From the NCBI GenBank assembly GCA_046593355.1, contig JBKJNY010000108.1, positions 7,960-71,959 on the forward strand: a stretch of 64,000 bases of DNA, read 5' to 3'. The position numbers and the translations under genes are program-made. Of this stretch, positions 39,659 to 47,994 are shown piece after piece. The number at the start of each line of letters is the position of its first letter. Position 1 is the stretch's first letter. The notes below the pieces were generated by a model that worked only from the letters and a program-made list of their open reading frames with translations, had not been told where the DNA came from and did no database searches. The DNA is from SXOA01 sp046593355. Lineage in GTDB: Bacteria; Planctomycetota; Planctomycetia; Pirellulales; Pirellulaceae.

Positions 39659-42370
39659 ATGAGCCTTAGTCTTCTGATTACCCCTGGCGGCCATCTGCGC
39701 GTCGTACAGGATCCCGAGAGCCTTCCCGAGATGTCCGGCCAGGCGACCGAGGCCCTGCAACAGGCATTCGGCAAGTCCAGTGCCGAGGGGCTGCTGCTGT
39801 TGGCGTCGCCGGACTTCGCCCTGGAACTGCCGGCAGCTCTCGTGTTTTGGAGATCACTGGCCCGGCAGTTCTTTCAGGCAGTTTGCCAACTGGGCGAAGG
39901 GGGCTTTCAGAAGTGGCAGTCAGTCGACGCGCCTTCTGAAGAAGAACTTGCCCTGCTGGCGGCCGAAGCCCCGCCGATGCGCGGGCTCGAGTATCTGACC
40001 GCCGGGCTGTTGCGAGCGCTCTGGAACGAGCTCCGCGAATTGGCGGCGGCCCGAGCGGCGGATTTTCCCGAGGGACCGGCGGCCTGGCTCCGCGGCGTCA
40101 ATCCGCTCTGGCACCTGCTCGGCCGCGTGACGTTTCATTTGGCCGAAAACAAGCGCGACCCCGAGCGACCGTTCGCGTTTCTGGCCACGTACACGCATAA
40201 GCTGTCGGGCCAGGCGAGGCTGCAACACTTGCCGCTGGCCGAGGCGCTCAAGACCTATGCGAGTGCCAAGGACCAGCAAAAACTCGAATCGCTCCTGGAG
40301 CCAGTTCGCCGGGCGGCGGAGTGCAGCCCGCTGGCCAAGGAGCTCCTCGACAAGCGGTCCCTCTTTGCCCCGCAGGCCTGGACGGTCCGGCAAGCCCACC
40401 GTTTTCTCACCGAGTCCCCCGCCATCGAGGCGGCCGGCGTCGTCGTGCGGCTCCCCGACTGGTGGTCTCCCCGCAACCGTCCGCATCCGCAGGTGCAAGT
40501 GCGCATCGGCGGGCAGCCGGCGAGCGCCTTCGGTCTCAACGAGCTCTTGGATTTTCAGGTCGCCGTTTCGCTGGACGGCGAAACGCTGACGGCTGACGAA
40601 CGGGCCGAGCTGCTCGCGGGGACCGACGGGCTGATGCTGCTGCGCGGCAAATGGGTCGAAGTCGATCAGACGAAGCTCCAGCAAGCCCTCGACCATTGGA
40701 AATTGGTCGCCGCCGAGCATCCTGGCGGAATCGACTTCATCGCGGGAATGCGGCTGTTGTCCGGGGCCGACTTGAGCGCCCGGGAAACCGTCGATGAAGA
40801 GGTGGCCTCGTGGTCGCGCATCACGGCCGGCGATTGGCTGCGTGACACGCTGGAACGTCTTCGCCAGCCAGAAAATATCGATGCGCTGCAGCCGGGCCGC
40901 GATTTGAACGCGACGCTGCGGCCCTATCAAGCCGCTGGCGTGCGCTGGCTGTGGTTCATGCTGGAACTGGGTCTCGGAGCATGCCTGGCCGACGACATGG
41001 GCCTGGGCAAGACGATCCAGATTATCGATCTCCTGCTCCAGCGCAAGCGCGCGGCCGGCGGCAAAAGTCGCGGACCAAGCCTGCTGGTGGTGCCGGCCTC
41101 GCTGATTGGCAACTGGCGGCAGGAACTGGCTCGCTTTGCGCCGACGCTCACCGTGTTCTTCGCGCATCGCAGCGAAACGAGCGCCGAGATATTGGACCGC
41201 GTGGCGGCTGATTCCGTGCGCGAGCTGGCGACATACGATCTGGTCATCACCACCTACGGCCTGGTGCGACGGCAAGACTGGCTGACGAAAATGAAATGGT
41301 CGCTCGGCGTGCTCGATGAAGCCCAGGCGATCAAGAACGCCGGTTCGGCCCAAACCAAAAGCGTGAAAAAGATCATGGCGGCGGGACGGATTGTCCTGAC
41401 GGGGACGCCGGTCGAAAACCATCTGGGAGATCTTTGGTCCTTGTTCGATTTTTGCTCCCCCGGCTTGTTGGGCTCGGCTACGCAGTTCAAGCAGTTTGTG
41501 AAACGGCTCAGCAAGCAGCAAGACTCGCAGGCCTTCGGGTCGTTGCGGCGGCTGGTGCGGCCATACATTCTGCGCCGCATGAAGACCGACCCCGACATTG
41601 TTCCCGACCTGCCCGACAAGACCGAAATGCGAACGGAGTGCGGGCTATCGAAAAAGCAGGCCGCGCTCTACGAGCGAACCGTGAAGGACTTGGCCAAACG
41701 TCTTGACTCGGCGGAAGGCATTGCCCGCAAGGGAGCCGTGCTCTCCACCCTGATGCAGCTCAAGCAGATTTGCAACCATCCCGACCAGTACCTGGCGTGT
41801 ACGGCGTACTTGCCCGACCAGAGCGGCAAATTCGAGCGGCTGGCACTTTTATGCGAGCCGATTGCCGAGCGTCAAGAGAAGGCGCTGGTGTTCACGCAGT
41901 TCCAGTCAATCACGCAGCCGCTAGCAGACTATCTGGCCACCGTGTTCGGCCGTCCCGGTCTGGTGCTGCACGGGGGGACGCCGGTGCGCAAACGAGGCGA
42001 GCTGGTGCGGTCCTTTCAGGACGAGGAGGGGCCGCCGTTTTTCGTCGTCTCGCTCAAGGCCGGCGGCAGCGGGCTGAACCTGACGGCGGCGTCGCACGTA
42101 ATCCATTTTGACCGGTGGTGGAATCCGGCCGTGGAAAACCAGGCCACCGACCGGGCCTTTCGCATCGGTCAGAAGCGCAACGTGCTGGTCCACAAGTTCG
42201 TCTGCCGCGGGACCGTCGAGGAGCGGATCGACGAAATGCTGACCAGCAAGCAGGCCGTGGCCGACCAACTGCTCAGTGCAGAGGGGGAAATGCGGCTGAC
42301 CGAGCTCAGCAACGACGAGCTACTGCGGTTCGTCTCGCTCGATATCGGCCGGGCCACTGCTGAGGAGTAG
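39659..42370 (+). CDS. SNF2-family helicase-like ATPase
   Basis: 903 residues from ATG 39659; the ORF extends upstream into the RND gene in another frame and that part is rejected. The N-terminal half includes the SNF2-associated bacterial domain (LLDFQVAVSLDGETLTADER, DGLMLLRGKWVEVD). The motor has motif I LADDMGLGKTIQI (near 450), motif II VLDEAQAIKN, motif III LTGTPVENHLGDLWSLFDF, and C-terminal motifs SLKAGGSGLNLTAA and QATDRAFRIGQ. It translocates on dsDNA or remodels nucleoprotein. A SWIM-finger gene follows 86 nt downstream, the usual bacterial partner. Confidence 0.96.
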   Translation: MSLSLLITPGGHLRVVQDPESLPEMSGQATEALQQAFGKSSAEGLLLLASPDFALELPAALVFWRSLARQFFQAVCQLGEGGFQKWQSVDAPSEEELALLAAEAPPMRGLEYLTAGLLRALWNELRELAAARAADFPEGPAAWLRGVNPLWHLLGRVTFHLAENKRDPERPFAFLATYTHKLSGQARLQHLPLAEALKTYASAKDQQKLESLLEPVRRAAECSPLAKELLDKRSLFAPQAWTVRQAHRFLTESPAIEAAGVVVRLPDWWSPRNRPHPQVQVRIGGQPASAFGLNELLDFQVAVSLDGETLTADERAELLAGTDGLMLLRGKWVEVDQTKLQQALDHWKLVAAEHPGGIDFIAGMRLLSGADLSARETVDEEVASWSRITAGDWLRDTLERLRQPENIDALQPGRDLNATLRPYQAAGVRWLWFMLELGLGACLADDMGLGKTIQIIDLLLQRKRAAGGKSRGPSLLVVPASLIGNWRQELARFAPTLTVFFAHRSETSAEILDRVAADSVRELATYDLVITTYGLVRRQDWLTKMKWSLGVLDEAQAIKNAGSAQTKSVKKIMAAGRIVLTGTPVENHLGDLWSLFDFCSPGLLGSATQFKQFVKRLSKQQDSQAFGSLRRLVRPYILRRMKTDPDIVPDLPDKTEMRTECGLSKKQAALYERTVKDLAKRLDSAEGIARKGAVLSTLMQLKQICNHPDQYLACTAYLPDQSGKFERLALLCEPIAERQEKALVFTQFQSITQPLADYLATVFGRPGLVLHGGTPVRKRGELVRSFQDEEGPPFFVVSLKAGGSGLNLTAASHVIHFDRWWNPAVENQATDRAFRIGQKRNVLVHKFVCRGTVEERIDEMLTSKQAVADQLLSAEGEMRLTELSNDELLRFVSLDIGRATAEE

Positions 42371-42456
42371 TTGGCGAACTCCTCTTGAAAGCCGGGCAAA
42401 GGTGCATTAGTTTATTTGCAGGGAAAATGACCGACAATTAGGAAAGGATTCTTGTC

Positions 42457-43413
42457 ATGTCGTGGTATCGAGGTCGCAGCGGATATGGAAATGACTACGG
42501 ATATGGCGGCTTTGCCCCGTATGTTCCGGTCGCCACGCGGCGGGCCAAGGCGGCCAAACACGCTCTCAAGCTGGCGAAGAAAGAGAAACGCGAGCTCGCC
42601 CCGGTAAGGATTTCCGGCCGAGCCATGGCCACGACCTACTGGGGAAAAGCCTGGTGCGAGAATCTCGAAGCGTACAGCGATTATTCCAATCGTCTCCCCC
42701 GCGGCCGCACCTACGCCCGCAATGGCTCGGTCATCGATTTGCAGATCAAGAAGGGAAAGATCGAGGCAATTGTCAGCGGCTCGAATATCTACTCGATTTC
42801 GATTTCCATCGAGACACTGCCCAAGGCGTCGTGGACTCGCCTCAAGGGGGAGTGCTCGCGCTCGATTGCCTCGCTCATCGACTTGCTGCAAGGACGGTTC
42901 GACGCGGGGGTGATGCAGCGGCTCGCGCATCCGACCGATGGATTGTTCCCACGTCCCAAGGAAATCAAGATGAAATGCAGTTGCCCCGACTCGGCCGGGC
43001 TCTGCAAGCACCTGGCGGCCGTGCTGTACGGCGTGGGGAACCGCCTCGACATGTCGCCCGAGCTGTTGTTCGCGCTCCGCAACGTCGATCATTTGGAGTT
43101 GGTTAGCCAGGCCGTGTCCGGCAGCAATCTCGACCGCACGCTCGACTCCGGTGAAGGCAACTCCCTCGCGGGAAGCGACCTGGGCGAGATTTTTGGCATC
43201 GACCTCGACGCAAGCGGAGCACAATCGAAAAAGTCCGCCCGAGCGAAGAGATCGGCCGCCGTCAAGCCACGGGAAACCGCAGTCGCGGCACCCAAAACGT
43301 GCCGCAAGACGGTTGCGAAATCTAGGCCCGCGGCGGTTAAGGTGTCCGTGGCGGCTGGGGGCAAGCGCCGCAAAGCAGCCGCTGGTTCCACCACACCACG
43401 CAAGGCCCGCTGA
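42457..43413 (+). CDS. SWIM zinc-finger protein with histone H1-like basic tail
   Basis: 318 residues. The SWIM finger is CSCPDSAGLCKHLAAVLYG near residue 173 (CxCxnCxH). Before it are Tyr/Gly-rich N-terminal residues (YRGRSGYGNDYGYGGF) and a conserved MATTYWGKAWCENLE block. The last 80 residues are Lys/Ala/Arg-rich with KSARAKRSAAVKPRE-like repeats resembling histone H1 tails and should bind DNA. SNF2-SWIM pairs are widespread in bacteria; the pairing suggests a DNA-remodelling or repair complex. Confidence 0.93.
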   Translation: MSWYRGRSGYGNDYGYGGFAPYVPVATRRAKAAKHALKLAKKEKRELAPVRISGRAMATTYWGKAWCENLEAYSDYSNRLPRGRTYARNGSVIDLQIKKGKIEAIVSGSNIYSISISIETLPKASWTRLKGECSRSIASLIDLLQGRFDAGVMQRLAHPTDGLFPRPKEIKMKCSCPDSAGLCKHLAAVLYGVGNRLDMSPELLFALRNVDHLELVSQAVSGSNLDRTLDSGEGNSLAGSDLGEIFGIDLDASGAQSKKSARAKRSAAVKPRETAVAAPKTCRKTVAKSRPAAVKVSVAAGGKRRKAAAGSTTPRKAR

Positions 43414-43837
43414 ACGGTTAGGCAGCACGCAGGAAATAGACTCCCCGCGCGCTAACCACGACCTTCCCTAATTCGCGGACTTTCGCTTCGTGTTGCGAAA
43501 CCCTGCTAGTTTCACAACGCGCCCACGGCGAAAAATAGGGGGGATGCGTTGCGAAACTCCCTCCTTTTCGCAACACCCAGCGCTAGGGTGGCAATCAGGT
43601 GGCAATCTCCCTTCTCAGCCTTTCGTCACAACCATGATGTCATAGATCTTCGCCGCCACTCCGCGACCAGGGAGCTGCGCCACTTACTGAAACAAATGTA
43701 TAAAACTGGGTTGGCACCGTCAAGTACACGGCAGCCAGAATTTCGGAATTTCTTTGACCTCCGCGCCCTGGCGTGAGTAGATCATTATTGGTGGATTGCC
43801 TTCGTTTCACTCCGCGAACGTCAGCGAGTGCTGCACT
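43414..43837. repeat. Gene-free stretch with GTTGCGAAAC motifs in both orientations
   Basis: GTTGCGAAAC occurs near 43493 and 43550, with TTTCACAAC and TTTCGCAACA as inverted partners near 43512 and 43576. No supported ORF. It could be the decayed end of a mobile element, marking the start of the gene-poor segment that runs to 45531. Confidence 0.4.
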
Positions 43838-44248
43838 TCATGCGTGCGGCTGGGGCATTCCCCTTTGCCGACGTTGTTGAACGCGATTTGATGGAGGTTC
43901 TGGCCGAAGGGGGTGGGGTATTTGCCGGTGATTCAAGCCTGGCAAAGCTGGCTGGCCTCTTTCTTGATCGCGCGGGCGATCGCCGGTCGGACGTGGTGAC
44001 GATGTTTTCAATTTCGGAACTGGCCTGCGCTTCCAGGAGCGGCACCGTATTGATGAGCATCCCCTGATTCGGAATCCGCTCCGCCCCTGCTTGAGCTCCG
44101 CCAGCGCCGCCCGGGCCGGAATGCACTGCTTGAGAATCGCCTTGGTCTCCAGGTCCACCCGCGGCGGTAACCGCGGCAAATGGTTGTACGGAGCGCCGGC
44201 ACGCCACTGAGTTCCTTTCCTGCTCGGCATTTTCGCTTTGGCGGGCAT
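43838..44248 (-). pseudogene. Frameshifted Fic-family N-terminal remnant
   Basis: Starting at ATG 44248 the frame reads PYNHLPRLPPRVDLETKAIL, then ARAALAELKQ. The neighbouring frame then continues IPNQGMLINTVPLLEAQASS and EIENIVTTSD. Together these are the N-terminal helices of Fic-domain proteins. A frameshift lies near 44090 and another after VTTSD (about 43990). The catalytic HPFxxGNGR motif is not found downstream, so only a degraded N-terminal fragment remains. Fic proteins AMPylate targets; this copy cannot. Confidence 0.72.
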
Positions 44249-44273
44249 CCCTAGTGCTTATGTCGCCCGCCGC

Positions 44274-44597
44274 GACACGTCAAGAAAACGTGTCGCTATT
44301 TTTCACTTTCTGCGACATATCCAGCCCACCTGTCGTTCGCGGCGACATGTCGGCTGGCGTCCTTCTTTGCCCTCCAAGTTCGGCGCGGGTCTCTGACCCC
44401 GACGAAACGCCTGACCGCAGGTCTCTTCCGCCGGCATTCGGGAGACCTTCGGTCGGTCGTGCGGGCGGGGTCGGGAGCCCCGCGCCCAACACGTGGATTC
44501 CTGCCTGCCCGCGGTGACACGTACAGAAAACGTGTCGCTATTTTTCACTTTCTGCGACATATCCCGCCCACCTGTCGTTCGCGGCGACATGTCGGCT
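44274..44597. repeat. 82-bp direct repeat pair packed with TGTCGC/GCGACA sites
   Basis: Copies at 44274-44355 and 44516-44597 differ at only 3 positions and are 242 bp apart. Each contains GTGTCGC, GCGACA and TGTCG in alternating orientation, like arrays of transposase- or regulator-binding sites. No ORF; located between the Fic remnant and the kinase-TIR operon. Confidence 0.75.
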
Positions 44598-44713
44598 TGG
44601 CCTTTTTCGCCGCAACCGGGGCGATTAAGTTTCCAGGTCCATCTGGGTTTTCCATGGGTAGCAGCGATGCACGGCTGATGTCGTCCCCTTCAAAGGATGC
44701 CTCGGGACCGCTT

Positions 44714-44855
44714 CGACGCCACGGGTTCCTCTTCTCTGATTCCACTCGGTCGAGGATCCACTGGCAATCGCAAACTACTGGGGCAGGCTCACTTACGTCT
44801 TGTGAAACTTCTTGGCAGGAAACAGAGAAGAGGAACCCGTAGCGCGTTGGCGTCG
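44714..44855. repeat. Inverted repeat with perfect 18-bp arms
   Basis: ACGGGTTCCTCTTCTCTG (44721-44738) is the exact complement of 44823-44840. A further GACGCC/GGCGTC pairing flanks it, with an 8-nt insertion on the right. The spacer of 84 nt has no ORF. Probably another dispersed palindromic element or the end of one. Confidence 0.75.
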
Positions 44856-45531
44856 TCGTTTTTCCCCATCCCGTACCCACAGGAAACCCAGAAGGTCTCT
44901 TTGTTCTTTGTTCGGGCCATCGGACGGTCCTGCCTTCTCCCTTGAAAATAAGGAGTTGGACTGTCCAGAAAAACCCAAGCACTTCCGAATGAGTCAATCG
45001 CCGCTGATGCGGTTGCTCCCGTCTTCGCCCAAGTAATTGGCAAGCAAGCTGCATCCGTGAGCGTTCTATCCATTCCCAGCATACAGAAGGAAAACGCGCC
45101 GGTCTGGTCGGACCGATGCGCGCAAGAAGCAAGAAGTCGTTCCAGCGCGGAGACAAACAGCCAACTATTCGGAATGGTGGTGCTAGGTGCCTCCGAAGGC
45201 GTCTCATTCGCGGCCCGTTTTCATACGTTCTCGGGGCTTTGATTAAGAGACGGCAATTCGGCCCAACGAATGTCGAAGCGGTCTTCTTCCCGGTTCACCG
45301 AGCCGTTTTTGTGCCGCAGTAATGTGGTAGAGATCGGCTTCCGGCGGTGGTACACTACCAATGTTTAGATGGTGCCTCAGGCGAGAGTCCGCAAATGGAC
45401 TGGCGGACTTGCACTGCCTCGTCGACCTTCCACATGACGCCAGGCGTTTCCCTAGGACGCAGTATCCGAGCTAGAATGGGCAGGCTTCAGGACAGATTCT
45501 CCACCATTCCGCTCCCTGGGAAGGAAGACTG
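44856..45531. other. Leader/spacer upstream of the kinase-TIR operon
   Basis: No ORF is supported. TGGTA-CAC-TACCA (45348-45360) is a small palindrome that could be an operator. GGAAGGAAG directly precedes the ATG at 45532 and is its Shine-Dalgarno. No clear promoter seen. Confidence 0.4.
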
Positions 45532-47994
45532 ATGATCGGCAAGACGGTCCGCCACTATCGCATCACCGCCAAGCTCGGAGCGGGTGGCATGGGGGAAGTT
45601 TTTCTGGCCGAGGACACTCGGCTGGAACGTAAAGCGGCGATCAAGTTCCTGCCGGCGGAAATGGCCGCGGACCCGGAGCGACGCAAACGATTTCTCGTCG
45701 AGGCCAAGGCCGCTTCAGCGCTCAACCATCCGCACGTCTGCGTCGTGTACGACGTGGGCGAAACGGACGACGGACTGCCGTTTATCGCCATGGAATTCGT
45801 GGAGGGGCAGTCGCTGGACGCGGTGGTGAAACAGGGACCGCTGGAAGTCTCCCGCGTCGTCGAGATCACGGTGCAAGTGGCCGACGCGCTGGATGCCGCC
45901 CACGCCAACCGGATCGTGCATCGCGATATCAAGCCGGCCAACATTAGTCTCAACGAGCGGGGCCAGGTGAAGGTCCTCGACTTCGGCCTGGCCAAGCGGA
46001 TGCCGCAGGAGTCCACCGATGCTCTGGGGATGACCGGTGCCATGCAACAGACCCAGCAGGGTCAGATCCTCGGAACCCCCAGCTACATGAGCCCCGAACA
46101 GGCGCTGGGCAAGGATCTCGATCATCGCACCGACATCTTCAGCGTGGGCGTGGTCCTCTACGAACTGACGACCGGCCAAAGACCGTTTACCGGCGCCAAC
46201 TTCGCCGAGATCGTCAACAAGATCGTGCATGCCCAGCCGACGGCGATCGCGCGGCTCAACTACGACGTCCCGCCCGAGCTGGAGCGGATCACGCTCAAGT
46301 GCCTGCAGAAATTGCCCGACCGCCGCTACCAGACGGCTCGCGAGTTGATGGTCGACTTGCGGAACCTGGCCAGGGAGCTCGAGCGTGGCTCGGCGGTCGC
46401 CGAGTCGGCAATGTCCGATCGCTTGGACGTGACGCAGTCGTTCGTGGGAAATCGTGGCGCGATCGCCGCGGAGCCGTTCTCGCTGGAGCAACTGAAGATT
46501 AGCGACGTGCTGTTGAATTATGCGGCGATTGACGATTACCCGCTGCAGGACGGCAAGCCCGGCTGGGTGTCGCAGTTGCATCGCAATCTGGAAGTACGGA
46601 TGGAGCAGCTGTCGGGCGAAAAAGTCCGCATCGCCCGCCTGCCGGAGGATGCAATCTCGCCGCTGTTCGAGGCCGAACTGCTGCAGCACGTTCCCCAGGC
46701 CAAGGCCATGATCTCGGTCGTCTCGCCCCCCTTCATGAACTCCCCACTGTGTCGGCGAGAGGTGGAACAGTTCTGGCACGGCGGGGAGCAGTCCGGAGGC
46801 CGCTACATCGAGAACAAATCCCGTCTGCTCAAGGTGCTCAAGACCGCCGTCTCCGAACAACAGATGCCAGGGCCGCTCCTCGACATTTTCTCGCCCCTGT
46901 CCGGATTCGAATTCTTCGAACTGGATGCCGAAACCGGCCGCATCCGCGAATTTGATGAGACCTTCGGGCCGGTGCTGAAGCAACGCTTCTTCGAGCGGGT
47001 GTACGATCTTGCCTACGATGGCTGCCAGGTCCTGAGTCTGCTGAAACAGGTCCGTTCCCGCGACGTTCCCCCGGCGGCAAATCCTCATCAGCACTGGGTC
47101 TATCTGGCGACGACCACGTCGGATGTCGCGGACGAGCGAGACCGCATCAAGCGGGAACTGCTCGAGCGGGGACATGTCGTGCTGCCCGATGCGCCGTTGC
47201 CGATGCTGTCGCGCGACGTCGAGACCGTGGTGCGCGACTGCCTCGCCAGGTGCACCATCGCCGTCCATCTGCTGGGCCAGCGCTACGGGGTGACACCGGA
47301 AGACTCGTCCGAATCGATCCCGGCCCTGCAAATGCGACTCACGGCCCAGCGGGCTCGCGGGCAGGATCTGCAGCGTCTGATCTGGATGCCGGGTGGTGGC
47401 GAGATCGCCGACGAGCGACAGCGCGCGTTCGTGCTCCGAGTACAGGAAGATCCGGCCTTGCACTATCGCGCGGAGGTCATCGAAGGCAACTTGAACCTGC
47501 TCAAGAAAGATCTGATTCGCCGCCTGACACCCCCTGAGGAAAAGCCAAAAGCGGCCAGCCCCGCGAAATCACCGAGTGGGGCACCGAAGCTGTATCTGAT
47601 CTGCGATCCGAAAGATGAAGCTGCCGTGGAAGGCCTGGAGGACTACCTGTTTGCTCAGGGGTTGGAAGTCAGCCTGCCCGCGTTCGATGGCGATGACGCC
47701 GACGCGGCGGCACTGCACCAGGACAACCTGCTGACCTGCCACGCGGTTCTGGTTTACTACGGCGAGGCCCCCAAGGCCTGGGTCGACATCAAACTGCGCG
47801 AGTTGCTCAAAGCGACCGGCTACGGACGCCAGGCCCCGATTGCGGTCCAGGCGGTCTACATCGCGCCGCCTGATGACCGCCGCAAGGAGCGGTTCCAATC
47901 CCACCAGGCGGGCGTGATCCGCCAGCCCGGTAAGTTCGAGCCCGGAGCGGAGTTGGAGACCTTCGTCAGTCAGATTCGGGAGGTGTGCGCATGA
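45532..47994 (+). CDS. Ser/Thr kinase - TIR - DUF4062 - TIR-like fusion protein
   Basis: 820 residues, cytosolic. Kinase about 8-280: GAGGMGEVF, Lys38, HRDIKPANI (His130-Asp132), DFGLAKR (Asp150), SYMSPEQAL. TIR 1 about 322-490: ISDVLLNYAAIDDYPLQ, GWVSQL, MISVVSPPFMNSPLCRREVE, with Glu410 at the NADase catalytic position. DUF4062-like about 522-670: HWVYLATTTSDVADERDRIK. A second TIR-like domain about 686-815 (KLYLICDPKDEAAVEGLEDY, AVLVYYGEAPKAWVDIKLRE) has Lys where Glu is expected, so it is probably non-catalytic. Its TGA overlaps the next gene's ATG by 4 nt (ATGA). The domain mix is typical of NTP-dependent conflict systems; defence function is inference. Confidence 0.9.
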   Translation: MIGKTVRHYRITAKLGAGGMGEVFLAEDTRLERKAAIKFLPAEMAADPERRKRFLVEAKAASALNHPHVCVVYDVGETDDGLPFIAMEFVEGQSLDAVVKQGPLEVSRVVEITVQVADALDAAHANRIVHRDIKPANISLNERGQVKVLDFGLAKRMPQESTDALGMTGAMQQTQQGQILGTPSYMSPEQALGKDLDHRTDIFSVGVVLYELTTGQRPFTGANFAEIVNKIVHAQPTAIARLNYDVPPELERITLKCLQKLPDRRYQTARELMVDLRNLARELERGSAVAESAMSDRLDVTQSFVGNRGAIAAEPFSLEQLKISDVLLNYAAIDDYPLQDGKPGWVSQLHRNLEVRMEQLSGEKVRIARLPEDAISPLFEAELLQHVPQAKAMISVVSPPFMNSPLCRREVEQFWHGGEQSGGRYIENKSRLLKVLKTAVSEQQMPGPLLDIFSPLSGFEFFELDAETGRIREFDETFGPVLKQRFFERVYDLAYDGCQVLSLLKQVRSRDVPPAANPHQHWVYLATTTSDVADERDRIKRELLERGHVVLPDAPLPMLSRDVETVVRDCLARCTIAVHLLGQRYGVTPEDSSESIPALQMRLTAQRARGQDLQRLIWMPGGGEIADERQRAFVLRVQEDPALHYRAEVIEGNLNLLKKDLIRRLTPPEEKPKAASPAKSPSGAPKLYLICDPKDEAAVEGLEDYLFAQGLEVSLPAFDGDDADAAALHQDNLLTCHAVLVYYGEAPKAWVDIKLRELLKATGYGRQAPIAVQAVYIAPPDDRRKERFQSHQAGVIRQPGKFEPGAELETFVSQIREVCA

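Noticed and set aside
43549..43776. 75-codon plus-strand ORF
   Set aside because: Lies in the GTTGCGAAAC repeat area and shows no coding character or family.
44545..45207. 220-codon minus-strand ORF in the gene-poor strip
   Set aside because: Runs across direct and inverted repeats, is Arg/Trp-rich without any motif and has no ribosome binding site.
45715..47463. 582-codon minus-strand ORF opposite the kinase-TIR gene
   Set aside because: His/Leu/Gln-rich shadow of the kinase frame with no domains; the plus-strand protein is unambiguous.
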